From assembly GCA_026636295.1 (NCBI GenBank), contig CP089451.1, positions 186,001 to 250,000 of the forward strand: a stretch of 64,000 nt of DNA, written 5' to 3'. The position numbers and the translations under genes are program-made. The DNA comes from Medakamo hakoo (lineage: Eukaryota; Chlorophyta; Trebouxiophyceae; Coccomyxaceae). This document shows, piece after piece, positions 17,277-30,910 of the stretch. Positions within the stretch are counted from its first letter, which is position 1. Each line of letters begins with the position of its first letter. The notes beneath the pieces are model-generated. The model ran no database searches, was not told the DNA's origin, and worked only from the letters and a program-made list of their open reading frames with translations.

Positions 17277-18831
17277 ATGAGGTCCCCGGCGCTCACAAAC
17301 AACGCGGTCGCGTCGTCCTCCGCGCCCACCCTCCGCCCTCTTACTAGCCGTCGTCGCACTGCTCCGCCGCCGACCGGCGCCACACCTTCCTCCGCCCGCC
17401 CCCCGCCCCCACCCCCACGCCGCTCCGCCCGCCCACCCACCCAGATCCTGTCAGAGGAACTGGCGCGAGAACTGCCGTTGGATGAGACGCTGGACGAGCT
17501 GGTGGAAGCGGAGACAATCGCGGTGCGTTGTTGCGTTGCCCCGCATCGGCTCCTCCCCCGACACCGACGCCCCCCCGCCACTCCATCTCAGCGGCACAAA
17601 CCTCACCTCTCATTCCCCACCCACCCCCGCTCACCCCCTCCCCCAGGCCGAGCTCGGCACGCTCGCCTCCCGCCGGGTCATCCTGCCCCGGCACGGCGTC
17701 TCCGTCACAGCCGTCGCCCTGCACAAGGAATACGACACGGCGCGCGGCAAGGTCGTCGGCGTCCGGACCACGGACCTGGCCATCCGCGCGAATGGCCTGA
17801 CCGCGCTCGTCGGCCCGTCCGGGTCGGGCAAGACGACGCTCCTCCGCCTGCTGTCCGGCCTGGAAGCCCCGACGGCCGGCCGCATCCTCTTTGACGGCGT
17901 CGACGTCACGGACCTGCCCCCCAAGCGCCGCCGCGTCGGCGTCGTGTTCCAGGGCTACGCCCTGTTCCGGCACATGAGCGTCGCGGACAACATCAAGTTT
18001 GGGCCGCGCATGCTGGGCCTGCCCGGCGACCACGACGCCCGGGTGGCCGAGCTCCTGGACCTGGTCGAGCTGCCGCACATTGCCGACCGCCTGCCCGGCC
18101 AGCTGTCTGGCGGCCAAAAGCAGCGCGTCGCCCTCGCCCGCGCCCTGGCCGCCGAACCGCGCCTGCTGCTGTTGGACGAGCCCTTCTCGGCCCTCGACCC
18201 GGAAGTGCGCCGGGCGTTGCGCGCGGGCCTGCGCGACATCCTGGACCGCGCCGGCGTGACGGCCATCATGGTGTCCCACGACCAGGAGGAAGCGTTCGCC
18301 ATGGCGGACGAAGTCGTCATCTTCAACCGCGGGTCCGTGCAACAGACCGGGCGGCCCGACGACGTGCGCGCGTCGCCCGCCTCGCCGTTTGTCATGGACT
18401 TTGTGCACGACGCCAACAAACTGCCGGCTGACTGCATTTTCACGCGCCGCATGGGCGTGCAGGCCGGAGGGCGGCCGTACGTGATGTGTGCGCCCGCCGA
18501 CGTGGCCGCGCACCGGTGGCCGCCGGGCGGGCCGAGGCCGGCGCATGCAGACGCGCCGCTGGGCGGAGGTGGCGTGGCTCCAGCGCCCTCCCCTTCCTCG
18601 GCTTCTCCGTCGACTCCTCCTCCCATCCACGTCGGCGCCACCGTCATCGACAAGTCGTTTGGTGGGGCGGTGTGGAAATACTTGTTGGAGTTCGACGACG
18701 GCGTGCGCCTGGCCGCGCACGTGCCCACTGCCGCGGGCGATGACGGCGACCTGGAGGTGTCTGCGCGTGCGTACGTGCGGTGTGAACCGGGCGCGTTCTT
18801 ACCGTTTGACGTGGATGACCTGTTGACTTGA
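17277..18831 (+). CDS. Chloroplast sulfate ABC transporter ATP-binding subunit (CysA/SABC type)
   Basis: Two exons, 17277-17522 and 17647-18831, phase 0; 476 residues. The N-terminal ~60 residues are Ser/Thr/Arg/Pro-rich, like a transit peptide, and a conserved-looking acidic helix (ELPLDETLDELVEAE) ends exon 1. The ATPase has Walker A GPSGSGKTT (about 138), the Q-loop VFQGYALFRHMS, signature LSGGQKQR (about 234), Walker B LLLLDEPFSALD and H-loop VSHDQEE. After it, PFVMDFVHDANKLP and a C-terminal region with PYVMCAPADV match green-algal SABC and cyanobacterial CysA rather than other importers. It would power sulfate uptake across the chloroplast envelope with SULP permeases encoded elsewhere. 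An Ala/Pro/Ser insert splits the C-terminal domain. The donor is gtgcgt. Confidence 0.85.
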
Positions 18832-18871
18832 GTGGGAGACGGGTGCCGGGACGGGAAGTGGTGCGGGAAGT

Positions 18872-18929
18872 TGGTGGTGGTGGTGGTGGTGGGGTGGGTG
18901 GTGGTGGTGGTGGTGGTGGTGGTGGTGGT

Positions 18930-18961
<32 letters not shown>
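18872..18961. repeat. (GGT)n run followed by 32 consecutive G
   Basis: A GGT trinucleotide repeat runs directly into an uninterrupted run of 32 G (18930-18961) just after the CysA gene. It can form G-quadruplex or triplex structures; any effect is unproven. Confidence 0.9.
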
Positions 18962-18963
<2 letters not shown>

Positions 18964-19049
18964 GGTCGTGTTGAGAGTGGTCTTGAGTTGTTTTTCTCCA
19001 GCAATGACACAAAAAACAAAAACGTGCAACAACAAAACATGGTTTGTCT

Positions 19050-19091
19050 CACGGCACGGGGCCCACGCAATGCCGTGGGCCCCGCGCCGTG
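19050..19091. repeat. 18-bp inverted repeat (hairpin) between convergent genes
   Basis: Arms 19050-19067 and 19074-19091 are complementary at 17 of 18 positions, the exception being a G-U wobble if transcribed from one strand, with a 6-nt loop CAATGC. It lies 24 nt beyond the stop codon of the minus-strand START-like gene and about 220 nt beyond CysA, so it is in the 3' UTR of one or both. It could serve in 3'-end formation or RNA stability; not followed by a T run. Confidence 0.75.
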
Positions 19092-19114
19092 GCACACACG
19101 CACACAAAGACTGT

Positions 19115-20824
19115 CTACGCCGCCCCTTTCTCAAACACCGCCGCCCGCCACCAGGCCTCCCACGCCTTGCGGTCGGCCGGCCAGCCCTCGTCCAGGCCCG
19201 CGCCAACCTCTGCGACTCTTTCGCCCAGGCGGCCGTACGTGAAAGACGCGGCGATCCTGTCGGCAAACAGGCCGACGGCGTCGCGCGGTGAGGCCGTGGA
19301 CGTCCGCCGCAGCAGGCCAACGCCGGACGCCCAGGCGGCAGGAGCAGCGGGCGCGGCCGCTGCCGTGGCTGCACCCTCCCCGTCGTCCACCGCCGGCGCC
19401 GACCGGGTGAACCAGGGCCCGACGAGGTGCCTTTTCAGGGAGCGGGCCAGCAGCGGCAGCAGGAACTGGACCGCCCACCGCACGAGGATGGGCGGGACGA
19501 AGGGCAGGCGCAGGTGCATCGCGACCGCGAGCGTGCCGAGCGAGCGGTGCCGGCCCGTGGCCGGGTCCGGCGCCAGCGGCGTGAACAGCAGCCCCGACCC
19601 CGGGTGCAGGGACACGCGGTGACAGCCGGCCGCGGACGGCGGCTCGGCCGGGTGGCGGACGGCCGGTTGCGTGGGCGGGGCTTCCGCCTCGTCCGGCGTG
19701 GGCTGGGCGAGCGTCACCGCCAGCGCGCGGCGTTCCTCCCCGCAGTCGTGCCCGACGCCGCGGGCCAGGATGTCAAAGGTCGGAAAACCCGGCATCATGC
19801 GCATGGCAGCGTGCGCGACGCGCGTCCAGCCCGGGCGGTCGCCGCCGACTTCCAGGACGGACGCGACTGTGCAAAAGGGCTGTGCAGGGCGTTTTGTAGA
19901 CGTGAGATGGACGGTGAGATGGGTGGTGAGAAAGGGCGGACGAGAAAAAAAAAACAGGATGGAAAGCAGGTCGGCGGCCGCGCGTCCCACCACCCGCGCA
20001 AACACCGCAAAAAAAAAACCAAAGCGCACATTCCACGCCTTGACCAGGTCGCTCTCCCGTGTCAGGGCCAACAGCGCAGCGCAGTCGGCCGGGAAGTCGT
20101 CGTTCATGACGAGGGCGTGCAGCGTCGGGCCGGCCTCTCCAGCCGGCGGGCGCAGCGTGCGATAATCAATCGTCAGGCCGTCCTTGGCCTCGACCAAGCG
20201 GGTGAAGCCTCCCGTCCCAGCGGCGGCCGAGTCGACGGCGTCGAGCAGCACGCCCAGCGTGGCGGCGCGCCGGTCCAGGAGCGCTGCGTCCCAGCCCAGT
20301 TGGTCGCGCCTCGTGCCGAGCGCGCCGACCGACACCCGCTCCCGCTCGCACAAGCGGCGTTGGGCGGCGGCGGCGGCGAGCGTGCGGCCGCCGGCTAGGG
20401 CGGCTTTGACCGCCAGCGCGTCCGGGTCGTGCGTGGCCAGCCAGGTCGCCGCGTCGGGTGGGAGGTGGTCGTCGTCGGCGGTGGTGGGTGGTGGTTCAAC
20501 CTGGCCAGCCAACCCGCCGCCGTCTGCCGCGCCCACGCCCGTGACGACGGCGGTCAGGGCTCGCACTGCGGCAAGCAGCACCTCCTGGTCAGCTTCCCAT
20601 GCCTGGCGCAGCGATTCCACGGAGTCGTCGCCATCGCGTCCGGCGCCCACTCGGGCCAGGGCGGACGAGAGGACGGGCGGGAGAGGCGCACGTGCATGCG
20701 CCGACACAGAAGCCTTGCCGCCGCGCCCGCCGCGCTCCTCGCCCAGGCTGCGGGCTGCACGTGGAACCAGGCTGAAGGGCTTGGCCCGGACGCGGCGTTC
20801 CGGGCGGGAGGGTGCGGCGCCCAT
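19115..20824 (-). CDS. START-like lipid-binding-domain protein
   Basis: Two exons, 20030-20824 and 19115-19879, phase 0; 519 residues. The N-terminal third is a basic Arg-rich leader followed by a helical region. From about residue 215 (DGLTIDYRTL, LHALVMNDDFPADCAALLALTRESDLVKAWN) to about residue 390 there is a pattern seen in START-like proteins of protists and algae: a Trp-Asn turn, SVLEVGG, a FPTFDILARGVG strand and, later, the LPFVPPILVRWAVQFL helix that closes such cavities. These fold around a hydrophobic pocket and carry or sense lipids. The ligand and location are unknown; no membrane anchor is clear. The call rests on pattern memory, not a signature residue. Divergent from DHX15 with 167 bp between starts. 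Confidence 0.5.
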   Translation of the reverse strand: MGAAPSRPERRVRAKPFSLVPRAARSLGEERGGRGGKASVSAHARAPLPPVLSSALARVGAGRDGDDSVESLRQAWEADQEVLLAAVRALTAVVTGVGAADGGGLAGQVEPPPTTADDDHLPPDAATWLATHDPDALAVKAALAGGRTLAAAAAQRRLCERERVSVGALGTRRDQLGWDAALLDRRAATLGVLLDAVDSAAAGTGGFTRLVEAKDGLTIDYRTLRPPAGEAGPTLHALVMNDDFPADCAALLALTRESDLVKAWNVRFGFFFAVFARVVGRAAADLLSILFFFSRPPFLTTHLTVHLTSTKRPAQPFCTVASVLEVGGDRPGWTRVAHAAMRMMPGFPTFDILARGVGHDCGEERRALAVTLAQPTPDEAEAPPTQPAVRHPAEPPSAAGCHRVSLHPGSGLLFTPLAPDPATGRHRSLGTLAVAMHLRLPFVPPILVRWAVQFLLPLLARSLKRHLVGPWFTRSAPAVDDGEGAATAAAAPAAPAAWASGVGLLRRTSTASPRDAVGLFADRIAASFTYGRLGERVAEVGAGLDEGWPADRKAWEAWWRAAVFEKGAA

Positions 20825-20991
20825 CGTCGTCGTGAGTCGTGCAAAAACAGGACTGAAGCCAGCTGCTCACTCGTCCAACGCCGCCGCCGCAACAAGAAAA
20901 AGAACAGTGCGCGGGCGGGCCGCACACACGCCACACACGCCAGCGCCCGGCGATTGTGCGTGCGCTCGCGTGCACGTGCCCCTCCCTCTTC

Positions 20992-23988
<2,997 letters not shown>

Positions 23989-24136
23989 CGGCGGAAAAAA
24001 GATGCAGTGGCGGGTGGATGGATGGATGGTGGAGAGAGAGTGTGTTTTTGTGTGTAGAAAGGGCTTACGCGTCTTGTGTCTTTTGTCTCACTTATGCTTT
24101 GGACAGAGCGCACTGTTGGAATGCGATGCGGGGAGG

Positions 24137-24273
24137 TGAGTAGCGGGTGGGAGTGCGTGCGTGTCTTCACGGGCGAAAGAGGATGGAGGGGGCTGGTCGC
24201 GCGTGTCCCCCGCTTCATTCCGCCCACCTCCTTCCCCCTCCGTTCCTCGCTCCCTTCTCCCCCGCCCAAACAG
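24137..24273 (+). other. Probable 5'-UTR intron of the malate dehydrogenase gene
   Basis: A strong donor (GGGAG|gtgagtag) and an acceptor (cccaaacag|ATACCATGG) flank a pyrimidine-rich stretch ending five bases before the start codon. There is no coding frame to test it, so it rests on the two sites. Confidence 0.5.
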
Positions 24274-24278
24274 ATACC

Positions 24279-25841
24279 ATGGCCGCCTCCTGCACCTTCC
24301 GCCCCACCTACTCCGCCTCGGCCGCCCGTCGCAGCGTGGCCGCCGTCCCGGTCGTCGCCTGCTCGTCCGCGTCCCCGGCCCTGGCCCGCCCGGCCCGGAG
24401 CGCGGCTGCTGCTCTGCGCCGTGCGTCCGTCTCCGGCTCGCGCCGCGCGGCCGCCCCTCGCGCCGTCGCCGTCCAGGCCGCCAAAGGCTACAAGGTCGCC
24501 GTCCTGGGCGCGGCCGGTGGCATTGGCCAGCCCCTGTCCCTGCTGCTGAAGATGCAGCCGTACGTGTCGCAGGTGAGTAAGAGCGAGGGATCGGTGCGAG
24601 CGCGTTTTTTTTCTCGTCGTGCCGCGCAGCGTGCGCGCGCGTGTCAGTCGTCGCCCGCGCACGGCTAGTTGAGCCGTTTCACCGACCTCGGCGGTCCTCC
24701 TCAGCCTGTGGCACGTATGCGTTCTCTAAAGGGGTGGGCGGACAAGGGTGAAGCCCGGCCTGATTGCCCGCACTCCGCCCGTCAGCGCACGCCTGCGACG
24801 GCCCCCCGCGCGCTCATTGCTTTTCCGCTCCCCCCTTCTTCCCTCGACAAATCCCCAACAGCTCGCCCTGTACGACATTGCCAACGTCGCCGGCGTCGCG
24901 GCCGACCTGTCCCACTGCAACACGGCCGTCCAGGTGTGTGGAGGGAGGGGAGGAGAGGGGCGGTGGAACGCAGGGCGCCCTCCGCCGGCGGCGCTCCCCC
25001 ACACTCACCGATCGACCACCTGCCCGCCCGCTCCCCCACGCGCCCCCAGGTCTCGGCCCACACCGGCCCGGACGAGCTGGCCGCCGCCCTGACGGGCGCC
25101 GACCTGGTCGTCATCCCCGCCGGCGTCCCGCGCAAACCGGGCATGACCCGCGACGACCTGTTCTCCATCAACGCCGGCATTGTCGCGGGCCTGGCCGCCG
25201 CGTGCGCGAAGCACTGCCCGGGCGCGGTCCTCAACATCATCTCCAACCCGGTCAACTCGACCGTCCCCATCACCGCCGAAGTCCTGAAGAAGGCGGGCGC
25301 CTTCGACCCCAAGAAAGTCATTGGCGTGACGACGCTGGACGTGGTGCGCGCCGACACGTTCGTGGCGGCGGCCAAGGGCCTGGACGTGGCGGACGTGGAC
25401 GTGCCCGTCGTGGGCGGCCACGCCGGCACGACCATCCTGCCGCTCCTCTCCCAGACGACGCCGCGCGTGTCGTTCTCCGAGGCGGAGGCGGCCGCCCTGA
25501 CCGACCGCATCCAGAACGCGGGCACGGAGGTCGTCGAGGCCAAGGCCGGCGCCGGGTCCGCGACGCTGTCCATGGCGTACGCGGCGGCGCGCATGGCCGA
25601 GGCCGTGCTGCGCGGCCTGGACGGCGAGGCGGGCGTGTACGAGTGCGCGTACGTCGCCTCGTCCGTCGTGCCCGGCCTGGAGTACTTTGCGTCCAAGGTC
25701 CGCCTGGGCCGGGGCGGCGTCGCCGAAGTCTTCCCGCTGGGCGACCTGTCCCCCTCCGAAGCGGCGGGCGTCGAAGCCCTGGTCCCGCTCCTGCGCAAGA
25801 ACATCGACACGGGCGTCGAGTTTGCGGCCAAGCAGGCGTGA
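24279..25841 (+). CDS. NAD-malate dehydrogenase, organellar (plastid type likely)
   Basis: Three exons, 24279-24572, 24862-24933, 25050-25841, all phase 0; 385 residues. It interconverts malate and oxaloacetate with NAD. Residues 1-68 form a Ser/Ala/Arg-rich presequence ending [20 protein letters not shown], a typical chloroplast leader. The Rossmann loop [15 protein letters not shown] starts the enzyme. [45 protein letters not shown] and the active-site [15 protein letters not shown] (catalytic His) follow, then [14 protein letters not shown]. All match the mitochondrial/glyoxysomal/plastid NAD-MDH clade, not the NADP or cytosolic forms. Mitochondrial targeting cannot be excluded. The predicted 5'-UTR intron ends just before the start. 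Confidence 0.93.
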
Positions 25842-26116
25842 AACACAGGGTGGTGGGTGGTGGGGGGATGGGAGGCTTGGACCCAGGGTTTTTTCTTTCC
25901 TTTGTTCGGAGGCAGGGCGCCGCTCCACCGCTGGCCATGGGGTCCCAGCCTGCAGGAGGGCGGGAGGGGGAGGGCTGTGGGCGTGTGGCCCCGGCCGACG
26001 GGCATTGAAAATCAAAGAGAGGTGGGTCGGGGGGATGGGGTGGTGACGTCGCAGGCCCTGCAAAAAACAACAACGCTAAAAAAAAGCAGACGGAGAGGTT
26101 CTTTCAATCCTGCAAT

Positions 26117-27631
26117 TCACACGATAAAGACGCGCGCGACGTCGCTGACCGCCTGCCCGCAAAACGGACACGGCACGCCCGCCGTGCTGTCGGTCCCGCC
26201 CCCATTCCCACCGCTGCCACCCCCACCACCGCTCGCCGCGTCAAACAGGCGGAGCGTGCAGCCCGCGCACGAGCCCACGTGGCCGCAGGGCAAGAACGCG
26301 ACGCTGCGTGGAGCCACCCAACAAATGCGGCACGCTGGCAGGTCGCAGGATGGGGCGGGTGGAGGCGGCGGACTGGGGCGGGGCGGTGGGAGGCGGACGA
26401 GCGTCGGCAGTGGCGGCGCGTCGGCGCCGTCCGCGCCCGCCGAGTGCCGCCGCTTTGGTGCTGTGGTGTCTCCTGGCCCGCCTGCCCGACAGGAGACGTG
26501 GAAGGGACCCGCGCCGGCGCCGGCGGCCGCGGCGGGCGTGCCGGCGCCCAGCGGCGTGCACCACCCGCCACCAGGCGGCGCGAGGCGGGCGGCCAACCCG
26601 CCGCTGTCCGCCGCGAAGCGAGCCCTCGCCAGCCGGGCCAGGGCCGCACCGGAGGGAGTGGCAGCCGTGGGAGAGCCTGCGTCCGCGGGCGCCCAGCCGT
26701 CGGCGCCACTCCCGCTGCTGCCGGCCCGCCCCAGGAGCCGCGACGATGCGGCCACCTCGCCCAACCACCCCCACACGCCCGCTCCCTCCGCCCACCGGGC
26801 GGCGTCGGACGCGGCCCAGCCAATGGCCGCCCAGCCGGCAGCGCACAGCAGCATGGCCTGGCCCGGGGACGGACCAGGCAGTGGAGCGGAGGGGGGCTGG
26901 GACGGAGGTGGGCCGGCCGCGCCAAACGCAGACAGCAGCCAGCCTGCGGCAGCGCCGAGGCCAGAGACGGGCACGCCGCTGAGGTGGCGGGCCAGGGCCA
27001 CGATGAGGACGCCGTGGGAAGCCAGGCGCGTGGCGGCTTCGGCGCAGTCCCGGGCGGCCGGGCGCAAGCCGCGCAGCGCGCGGTGGGCGCGGACGGCCAG
27101 CGTCGCAGCCGCGCTCCCGCGCTGCGGCGGGACGGGCTGGATGACCGGCGCCCGGGCCAGCGTGATCGCTGCTCCCACTGCCGGGACCAGTGCCAGCCTC
27201 AGGCTGTCCAGGGCCGACGCGGCGGCGTAGGACAGGGCGGCCAAAGCCGCCAAAGCCGCGAGCGCGGGCGGGCCTGTGTTTTGTGCCAGCGTCGAGGGCG
27301 GCGGCGGCGGCGGCGCGGCGTCGCCCGTCGACGCGTTGCCAACTTTTAAGCGCAGAGGACCCAGCAGCGTCGCTTCCAACGCGTCCAGGCGGGACCGGGC
27401 TTCCGTGAGGAGGAGCGTCGCGGCCGCGAGGTTGGCGTCGGGCGACGGGCGTGGTTGCGCCGACGAAAATGGCCAGTGCCTGGCCACGAAAGCGGTGGTC
27501 CTCTCCACCAGAGAAACCGGTTTGGGTGGTGGCACGTCAAAGGTCAGCGGCAAGGCGGCGGTCAGGCCGCAGGTGAGGGCGGCGAGGGCCGCGGCGGCCA
27601 GCGCGGCTCGGCGGCGCGCCGCCATGGCCAT
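26117..27631 (-). CDS. Membrane RING-HC ubiquitin ligase-like protein
   Basis: Single exon, 504 residues from the first Met of MAMAARRRAALAAAAL. A signal-anchor-like stretch at the N-terminus and three or more Ala/Leu-rich hydrophobic segments (about 140-340) suggest a membrane protein. The last 75 residues hold a RING finger of the C3HC4 type: CRICW, LPCGHVGSCAGC, CPFC. That resembles the C-terminal RINGs of MAPL/SP1- and XIAP-like E3 ligases, in which the finger faces the cytosol. A Gly/Ser insert separates the third and fourth cysteine pairs. The E3 activity is inferred from the RING; the target and membrane are unknown. An organelle-membrane E3 is possible but not shown. Divergent from the AT-hook gene. 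Confidence 0.65.
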   Translation of the reverse strand: MAMAARRRAALAAAALAALTCGLTAALPLTFDVPPPKPVSLVERTTAFVARHWPFSSAQPRPSPDANLAAATLLLTEARSRLDALEATLLGPLRLKVGNASTGDAAPPPPPPSTLAQNTGPPALAALAALAALSYAAASALDSLRLALVPAVGAAITLARAPVIQPVPPQRGSAAATLAVRAHRALRGLRPAARDCAEAATRLASHGVLIVALARHLSGVPVSGLGAAAGWLLSAFGAAGPPPSQPPSAPLPGPSPGQAMLLCAAGWAAIGWAASDAARWAEGAGVWGWLGEVAASSRLLGRAGSSGSGADGWAPADAGSPTAATPSGAALARLARARFAADSGGLAARLAPPGGGWCTPLGAGTPAAAAGAGAGPFHVSCRAGGPGDTTAPKRRHSAGADGADAPPLPTLVRLPPPRPSPPPPPAPSCDLPACRICWVAPRSVAFLPCGHVGSCAGCTLRLFDAASGGGGGSGGNGGGTDSTAGVPCPFCGQAVSDVARVFIV

Positions 27632-27957
27632 GGCTGCTTTTTTTTTCGCGCGCGCCGTCCAAGGAAAGGGCAGAGTGGGAGAGGATAGGGGGAGGAGGGG
27701 CTGGCTCTCGCGCTCGGCTAGAGCTGTGGATGTGTGTCTCACTCTGGCGACGGCGGGCAAGTGAGAGGGGGGCGGCAGCGGCGAGGCGGGCGCCCGCCTC
27801 ACTGTGAGGCTTTTATTTTTGCGTCACGCCGCCTGTGCTGCCTGGGAAGGAGAGTGGGGCGCGAACAGCGCGCTCGGCCAGCAGCACTAGTGTGTTCTTT
27901 CGTGCGGGGCCAACAATTCACGGGCGGGCGGGCACGAGCCCAAACACTCGCATCCCC
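27632..27957. promoter_or_regulatory. Divergent promoter region, RING protein / AT-hook protein
   Basis: 326 bp between start codons. A short T run lies at the RING start and an AT-rich patch (GCTTTTATTTTTGCG, 27808-27822) in the middle; no further feature seen. Confidence 0.4.
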
Positions 27958-29584
27958 ATGCTGCGCACAGCAGCCGCCCGCTTCCTCCTGTCCTCGCGCG
28001 CGGGCGCGTGGCAGCCGGCGGGTTGGGCCGGCCGCTTTGCGTCATCCAGCGGCAGCGGCGGCGACGCCGACGGCGGCGCGTCCACGAGCGCGGCCGCTGC
28101 TGGCGACGGATCAGCCGCTACCCCACCCAAACCCCGCCGCCGGGGCCGCCCACGCAAGACGCCCGTCCTCACGGCCGATGGCGACAAGTGCGTACAGGCT
28201 CCGGCGATGGGGCACGCACGAGCAAAACAACGAGGCACCCCGATCGGCGCGACCCGCGCTCACCCCACCCTCTCTCCCATCCATCATCAACAACAGGCCC
28301 GCCGCCGCCGCCGCGTCCGCCGACGCCTCCCCACCCAAAAAACCCGCCAAAAAACGACCGACCACAAAGGCGACGTCACCGTCTCCCACTTCGCTGATCA
28401 TCGACGACGGCTCCGACCTGGCCGGCCTGCCGGACGTGCGCCATGCCGCGCGCGACGGATCTTCCAGCCCGTCCTCCTCGTCCGCCAGCCCGGCCGCTTC
28501 GGCCTGGGAAGCGCGCCGCGCCCGGGAGATGCGGCACAAGCTCATGAAGCTGGCCGCGGCGGAAGGCAAAAAAGACGGGAAGGAAGAGAGCGGCGGGCAG
28601 GCGCAGCCTGCCGCGCGCGCTGGCAGTGGTGGTGGGTGGTGGCGCGGCCGGCAGCAGCAACAGCCGCGGGGCGCGAGCCCGGCTGCTGGCCCGCGCACAC
28701 CCCAGGACCGCGCACAGCAGCAGCAGCAGGGCATGGCCCGCCGCCCGCACCTGCAGCGGCCGCCGCGCCCGGCGCAGCAGGGCGACCAGCCGCCGCAGCA
28801 ACAGCAACTGCGGTGGCAGCCCCGGCGCTGGTCGGCGCAGCCGCAACAGGCCGGCGGCCGCGGGCCTGGCGGCCTCCAGCCGCGCCGCGACAGCGGAGAC
28901 TGGCGGCCACGCCGGCACGGCGACGCCGACGGCAACGCTGAACCCGGCCGGTACCGCCGCCCGTCCCGCCGGGCCGAGCCCGACTTCGACGCGCTGGCAC
29001 GCGCGGCCTCGGAGGGCTTCGACCCTTCGTCTTACGACGCCGTCGCGGCCGACCAGGCGGCTGCGGAAGCCGACGCGGCGGCGGCGTGGCGGGCGGACGC
29101 CATCGAACCGACGCCTGATGAGGCCGCAGCGGACGCGGGCGTGGCGCTGGCTCGCCTGGCGCTCGCGGCGGCGGGGCCGACCGCCGCGCTTGGCGTGGGG
29201 AGGGGGGCCGGTCCGCGCCCGCCGCCGACGGCCGCGCAGGTCGAAGCGTTGCTGGAGAGCTTGCGCCCCACGCTCGGCGCGGGCTTGCCCCAGGCCGAGT
29301 GGGACGCGGCGGCGGCGGGCGTGGTGGGCGACGTGGTCGGCGTGGCCAGCGCGCTCGCCCAGGCGCGGGGTGCCGCGGCCGAGGCGGCCGACCCGGCCGC
29401 CCTCCGCGCCACCGCCGCCGCCGCCGCGTCCGCTGCGCGCTTGCCCGGCCCGGCCGTCGCCGCGACTGAAAGAGCGGCGGCCGCCGTCGCTGCCAACCCG
29501 TTCTGGCCGGCCGCGGCCAAAGCCCAGTTCGTCAAAGGCCTGGCCCGGGCGATGGAAAAAAGCAGCGCGAGCGTGGGTGGGTGA
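27958..29584 (+). CDS. Low-complexity protein with organelle-type presequence and AT-hook
   Basis: Two exons, 27958-28187 and 28297-29584, phase 2; 505 residues. The N-terminus [18 protein letters not shown]...GRFASSS has the Arg/Ser-rich amphipathic look of a mitochondrial presequence. An AT-hook core follows at about 60-70 ([10 protein letters not shown]), so minor-groove binding of AT-rich DNA is possible. The middle is Gln/Pro/Arg/Gly-rich and disordered. The last ~170 residues form an Ala-rich helical domain with recurring Trp/Pro ([19 protein letters not shown] at the end). I do not recognise the family. A role on organellar DNA would fit both signals but is speculative. It is followed after 134 bp by ETF-beta on the same strand. 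Confidence 0.5.
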
Positions 29585-29718
29585 GAGTAAAAGACACAGG
29601 CACAAACCATTTGTTTTTTGAGCACGCGGCCCCTCTGTCCACCGCGCGCCACACACACGCGGCCTCCCTTGACCTCCGAGACCCCGCGCTCCTAGCGCAA
29701 CCCCTCACTCACCACGCA

Positions 29719-30853
29719 ATGAAGGTCCTCGTCGCCCTGAAACGCGCGCTAGACTATGCCGCGCGCGTGCGCGTCCGCCCCGATGGCTCCGGCGTCGACC
29801 TGGCCGGCGCCCGCATGTCCGTCAACCCGTTTTGCGAGATTGCGCTGGAGGTATGGCGAGGCGGCGTGCCTGTTGGTGTGGGTGGCCGGGCTGTGGTCCT
29901 TCCGTCCGCGCGCGCCATCAAGCGGGGGCGAGTCCCGCCTGGCGCGCGCGTCCGAGCGGGCGCGCGTCGGTCAATGCCCTCTCGGCCGCACTCTGCCTCC
30001 TTCCCACGCCTCGCCTCCGCTTCCGCACCCCTTCAAACCCTCCAGGAAGCCATCCGACTAAAGGAGGCCGGCACCGCGACTGAGGTGGTGGCTGTGTCCG
30101 TGGGTCCGCCCGCATGCCAGGTGCGTGCGTGTGTGTTTTTCGCGCCTCTCGCTGCTGCCCCCCGACACCATCCACCCACCCCGCCGCCCTCTGCACGCTC
30201 TCTCTCACTCGCGCGCCTCCCCCTGCCCCACGACGCCACAGGACCAACTCCGCACCGCCCTCGCCCTGGGCGCCGACCGGGCCGTCCACGTCCCCGTCGG
30301 CACCTCCGACGCCGACACGCCGCCCACCCCGCGCGCGGTCGCAGCGGTGCTGGCGGGCATCGTGCGCCGGGAAGAGAGCGCGGGCGGCGGCGGCGGCCCG
30401 CCGTCCCTCCTCCTCCTGGGCAAGCAGGCCATCGACGACGACGCGTCCGCCGTGGGGCCCCTCCTCGCCGCGGCGCTGGGCTGGCCACAAGCCACCTTTG
30501 CGTCCCGCCTGGCCGTGGACCCGGCCGACGGCTCCATCACGGTGACGCGCGAGGTGGACGGCGGCCTGCGCACCGTGCGCGCGGCGCTCCCCGCCGTCGT
30601 CACCGCCGACCTCCGCCTCAACACGCCGCGCTTCCCCGCCCTGCCCGCCATCATGAAAGCCAAGAAACGGCCGATTGAGAGCGTTGCCGTTTCTGAACTG
30701 GGGCCGGAGGTCGCGGCGGCGCTGGCGTCTCCCCAGGTCTCGACGCTCCGGGTCGACCCCCCACCACCGCGGCCGCCGGGCGTCATCCTCTCTTCGGCAG
30801 CCGAGCTGGTGGAACGCTTGGTGAAGGATGGGCGGCTGAGCGTGAAAGGATAG
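29719..30853 (+). CDS. ETFB: Electron transfer flavoprotein beta subunit
   Basis: Three exons, 29719-29850, 30046-30120, 30242-30853, phase 0; 272 residues. With ETF-alpha it carries electrons from mitochondrial acyl-CoA and amino-acid dehydrogenases to ETF-ubiquinone oxidoreductase. [19 protein letters not shown] at the start, [19 protein letters not shown] across exons 1-2, then ADRAVHVP and [20 protein letters not shown] (AMP-binding loop) mark the fold; [21 protein letters not shown] is the closing family signature. No separate presequence is visible, as in most ETF-beta proteins. Identification is firm. Confidence 0.95.
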
Positions 30854-30910
30854 AAAAAGAAAAGCGATGGGAGAGAGTTGTTTATGTAGCCGACTGTGTT
30901 CCAACCCCGC

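Noticed and set aside
24782-26005. Minus-strand frame opposite malate dehydrogenase
   Set aside because: Shadow of a firmly identified gene; no domain.
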